This document shows, one piece after another, positions 61,714 to 64,000 of a DNA stretch of 64,000 nucleotides (positions are counted from its first letter, which is position 1; each line of letters opens with the position of its first letter). A program made the position numbers and the translations under genes. The notes beneath the pieces are model-generated. The model had not been told where the DNA came from, searched no databases, and saw only the letters and a list, made by a program, of their open reading frames with translations. The DNA comes from Oceanospirillaceae bacterium. Lineage in GTDB: Bacteria > Pseudomonadota > Gammaproteobacteria > Pseudomonadales > Balneatricaceae. Location: assembly GCA_013215445.1 (NCBI GenBank), contig JABSRA010000007.1, positions 1 through 64,000 on the forward strand, read 5' to 3'.

Positions 61714-62508
61714 TTAATTAAGATATTCTGCATAGATACGCAATATTTCACCCTGTTTTTTCATCTTGTATAGTTCATTGTTAAACTTCTTAACAAAATC
61801 AAGCTTGTAATAAAACTTCCCCTGATCACGATTGGTAAAACCCATATACACAGCATCTGTAGAAATTACCGCCGCTTCGACAATGCTTTCTTTCTCGGCC
61901 GTTGTTAAATCACCAGACTTTAGCATGGTCTTTATGGCCCACTCCACTGAGATCTGATTACCCATATAACAATCTACCCTGTTACGAATCAGTCTTAGCA
62001 GGTTTTGATGGGTAGTTTTGGCCTCGGCCAAAGTGATAGTTCCCTCTTTGACGAGTTTCCTAAAGACCGGCCCCCCAAAACCGTCATAACCGCTGTTGTT
62101 GGCAATGATGAGGCCGACATAGTCCTCAGGCCAGTTAGGTCTGGGGGTGTTAAGAACTTCTTTGCTACATAAAACAACCACGCTCTCGTCCATGATAGCA
62201 ATAGAGTAAGGCCATACATAATGCCAGTCGTGTCCATGATAATAAGGAGGTACAAAAGCAAAACCCTTTCCGACTTCTATTAACTTTTTGACACGCTGCC
62301 AGGGGGCAGGATAAAAATTTAATGTATATCCGCTCATTCGCTCAGAAATTCGTTTCAGAACCTCTATATAAATACCTTTGATATCCCCCTGTTCCAAATA
62401 CACGTAGGGAGGGTGGCTATCATTTACCAAAATATTAACCTCAATACTTTCTGCAAACGACACCTTGGAAAATAGTAAAACAACAATGATGCTTAAAATA
62501 CCTTTCAT
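61714..62508 (-). CDS. Solute-binding-domain periplasmic protein, family 3 (orphan)
   Basis: This 264-residue exported protein has a signal peptide (MKGILSIIVVLLFSKVSFAE) and a family-3 solute-binding fold with NDSHPPYVYLEQGDIKGIYIEVLKR, APWQRVKKL and VDCYMGNQISVEWA. The ribosome binding site is GAGGAGGGGGTAAGG. Its leader and signal region match those of the gene at 60554-61282. It has no adjacent transporter genes, so it may be a sensor-type or scavenging protein. Confidence 0.78.
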   Translation of the reverse strand: MKGILSIIVVLLFSKVSFAESIEVNILVNDSHPPYVYLEQGDIKGIYIEVLKRISERMSGYTLNFYPAPWQRVKKLIEVGKGFAFVPPYYHGHDWHYVWPYSIAIMDESVVVLCSKEVLNTPRPNWPEDYVGLIIANNSGYDGFGGPVFRKLVKEGTITLAEAKTTHQNLLRLIRNRVDCYMGNQISVEWAIKTMLKSGDLTTAEKESIVEAAVISTDAVYMGFTNRDQGKFYYKLDFVKKFNNELYKMKKQGEILRIYAEYLN

Positions 62509-63064
62509 CCTTACCCCCTCCTCAGCAGAATAAAATTCTTACTCAGAGAATCAATATATATCATTTCTTACTTTAGTCATAGGGAAAAAGCATCGGACAA
62601 AACCTCGGAAGCCCATATATTTAACCAAAAAAAACCATTTAAATTCAAATACTTATAATATTTTTACTCACAACAAATCAAATGCTATTGAACAATATTG
62701 CGCGCAATTCACTGTGACATTACTCTCTTTTATCTGGATAAGTTATTTTGCAGCGGGGCATCAGTTTAATACCAACATTAAACATCTAAAAGCTGTGCAT
62801 GCATGATGTATTTTTAGTAGACAGAACAGTACCCTGCAATAAAATCAGACAGTATCAAACTGTATGTTTCGCGCTAGGTTTTGCAGGTCTCAAACTGGTG
62901 CTGCTCGGGGCATTCAGTATGAGTATTCAGTACTTTTGACAGCGTGGTAAAATAGTTTTTAAACTTGCAACCTCCAGTTCCCCTACCCTGCCTTACTTTT
63001 TCTGGTATTATTCATTAACATCGTATATTATGCATATACAATATAAATTCAGAGACAATTCCCC
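62509..63064. other. Divergent intergenic region upstream of the YeeE/YedE pair
   Basis: This 556-base gap is AT-rich. The part next to the minus-strand gene (62509-62600) is the duplicated leader. Before the YeeE/YedE pair lies an inverted repeat at 63024-63045. No regulator gene is seen. No small RNA or gene is evident. Confidence 0.4.
63024..63045. promoter_or_regulatory. Inverted repeat upstream of the YeeE/YedE gene
   Basis: TATATT (63024-63029) and AATATA (63040-63045) form a perfect inverted repeat around ATGCATATAC. It is about 20 bases before the ATG of the YeeE/YedE gene. BigR/SqrR-type sulfide or persulfide sensors bind similar AT-rich palindromes upstream of such pairs, but no such regulator is in the window, so this is a guess. 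Confidence 0.35.
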
Positions 63065-63481
63065 ATGATTAATTACGCTCAGTTCACCCCGGTTAGCGCA
63101 CTGCTCGGTGGTGCATTAATTGGTTTTGCCTGCCTATTACTACTACTGGTTAATGGTCGTATTGCCGGAATTTCAGGTATTACTGCCCAAATATTAACCA
63201 AACCTAACGCCTCAAACCTTTGGGCCTGGATATTTATCGTAGGTTTATTGGCAGGCTCATTCATTGGTCTGCGCACCCTAAAGATCACAGCACCTAACCT
63301 AGATATCTCATGGTTGAGTATTATTGTTGCAGGCTTGCTGGTAGGCATCGGCAGCAAAATGGGCTCAGGTTGTACCTCTGGGCACGGTATCTGCGGTATC
63401 GGTAGGTTCTCGTTACGCTCAATCATCGCGACATGCACTTTTCTAATCAGCGGCGCCATCAGCCTCTATTTAACCAAATAA
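63065..63481 (+). CDS. YeeE/YedE family membrane protein (sulfur-transport related)
   Basis: This 138-residue protein has about four hydrophobic helices and the YeeE/YedE signature GSKMGSGCTSGHGICG with a conserved cysteine-rich segment. Family members transport thiosulfate or related sulfur species, or donate sulfur. It is followed 11 bases later by a companion membrane protein, the usual two-gene arrangement (PmpA/PmpB-like). It starts at the ATG at 63065 with only a weak ribosome binding site upstream. Confidence 0.82.
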   Translation: MINYAQFTPVSALLGGALIGFACLLLLLVNGRIAGISGITAQILTKPNASNLWAWIFIVGLLAGSFIGLRTLKITAPNLDISWLSIIVAGLLVGIGSKMGSGCTSGHGICGIGRFSLRSIIATCTFLISGAISLYLTK

Positions 63482-63492
63482 GAAGTATCATC

Positions 63493-63942
63493 ATGCCATT
63501 GACAACCTCAAAATCACTGTTTTATTATCTATCTGTCTTTATCGCCGGTGCCATCTTTGCCATTGGTCTACAAGTCGCCGCCATGGTTGACCCCAACAAA
63601 GTAAAAGGGTTTCTAGATGTTAGCGGGTTGTGGGACCCAAGCTTAGCACTGGTACTCTTTGCTGCATTAGTAGTGTTTTCAATCGGCTTTAAGTTGCTTA
63701 TTCAGCCTAGAATAGCGCAAGATAGCACGCCGTTATTAAGCGCTAGTTTCCACTTACCGACCCGCAAAAATATCGATAAGCCGTTAATCATCGGTGCGAT
63801 ATTATTTGGTGCCGGCTGGGGAATTTCAGGATTATGCCCAGGCCCTACCCTGGTCAATTTAGTGCACTTTGACGCTAAATTAATCGTATTCTTTGTCATG
63901 ATGTTACTCGGTATGCAGCTCGCTGGCCTATTAAAACGATAA
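63493..63942 (+). CDS. YeeE/YedE-associated membrane protein (DUF6691-like)
   Basis: This 149-residue membrane protein has about four helices and the motif FGAGWGISGLCPGPTLVNL, with a conserved Cys typical of the companion half of YeeE/YedE pairs. The frame begins upstream inside the previous gene at 63433, but the ATG at 63493 (MPLTTSKSLFYYLSVF) gives the normal start after a 11-base gap. The two genes together would form one sulfur-compound transporter. Confidence 0.8.
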   Translation: MPLTTSKSLFYYLSVFIAGAIFAIGLQVAAMVDPNKVKGFLDVSGLWDPSLALVLFAALVVFSIGFKLLIQPRIAQDSTPLLSASFHLPTRKNIDKPLIIGAILFGAGWGISGLCPGPTLVNLVHFDAKLIVFFVMMLLGMQLAGLLKR

Positions 63943-64000
63943 ATTCAACGGCTTAATTTGGCCATACTGAGTAGAAAATGTTATGCAACAACTTTCATCA

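Noticed and set aside
61503-61751. 82-codon frame overlapping a solute-binding gene
   Set aside because: No ribosome binding site, overlaps the gene at 61714-62508 by 38 bases, and shows no recognised domain.

Overview
The window looks like the chromosome of a Gram-negative gammaproteobacterium, probably marine and heterotrophic. The evidence is gene content: a psp stress locus with a sigma-54 promoter, a CpxRA-like two-component pair, a bacterial alpha-2-macroglobulin gene next to pbpC, a YacL/UPF0231 protein, nth, and many periplasmic-binding-protein transporters. Genus cannot be fixed from the sequence. No rRNA, tRNA or CRISPR array was recognised.

Layout. 1-2426 (minus): branched-chain amino acid ABC genes livG-livF-livH, with livH cut by the window edge. 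2738-4227: divergent Lrp-type regulator and EamA transporter. 4442-8258: a Spy/CpxP-like periplasmic protein and a CpxR/CpxA-like pair, separated by an AT-rich segment with an orphan membrane protein. 8387-17097: two paralogous LysR genes bracket an aapJQMP/bztABCD-type amino acid importer and a Rhizobium-etli-type L-asparaginase; several strong hairpins punctuate the operon. 17566-19007: a metallophosphoesterase and a frameshifted antitoxin fossil.

19106-27774 (minus): sugar/glycerophosphodiester-type ABC transporter, tandem-domain glycerophosphodiesterase, LacI regulator and inositol-monophosphatase-family enzyme, with a perfect 16-bp operator over the promoter. This reads as a regulated uptake and breakdown unit, possibly for a glycerophosphoinositol-like compound. 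28512-30137: a GMC flavoprotein oxidoreductase. 30717-34806: the most unusual locus, one 765-residue polypeptide that joins a membrane di-iron desaturase/hydroxylase, a Rieske ferredoxin and an NqrF-like NAD(P)H reductase, followed by a TIM-barrel isomerase-like gene and faced by an AraC regulator. Its parts resemble the separate MocD, MocE and MocF proteins of rhizopine catabolism.

35014-38061: a PhnD-type ABC importer resembling the family called putative selenate transporter, with a double-length permease. 38261-50360: CHASE-GGDEF-EAL protein, alpha-2-macroglobulin/PbpC pair, GGDEF cyclase, endonuclease III. 50417-55574: ATP-grasp protein, pspF, pspABC, free methionine-R-sulfoxide reductase, YacL and a 53-residue membrane protein. 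55829-59095: two adjacent decayed insertion sequences (IS110/IS1111 and IS1182 types). 59309-62508: three orphan solute-binding-domain proteins, two sharing nearly the same leader and signal peptide. 63065-63942: a YeeE/YedE pair.

Functions are assigned from motifs and remembered family features; no database search was possible.
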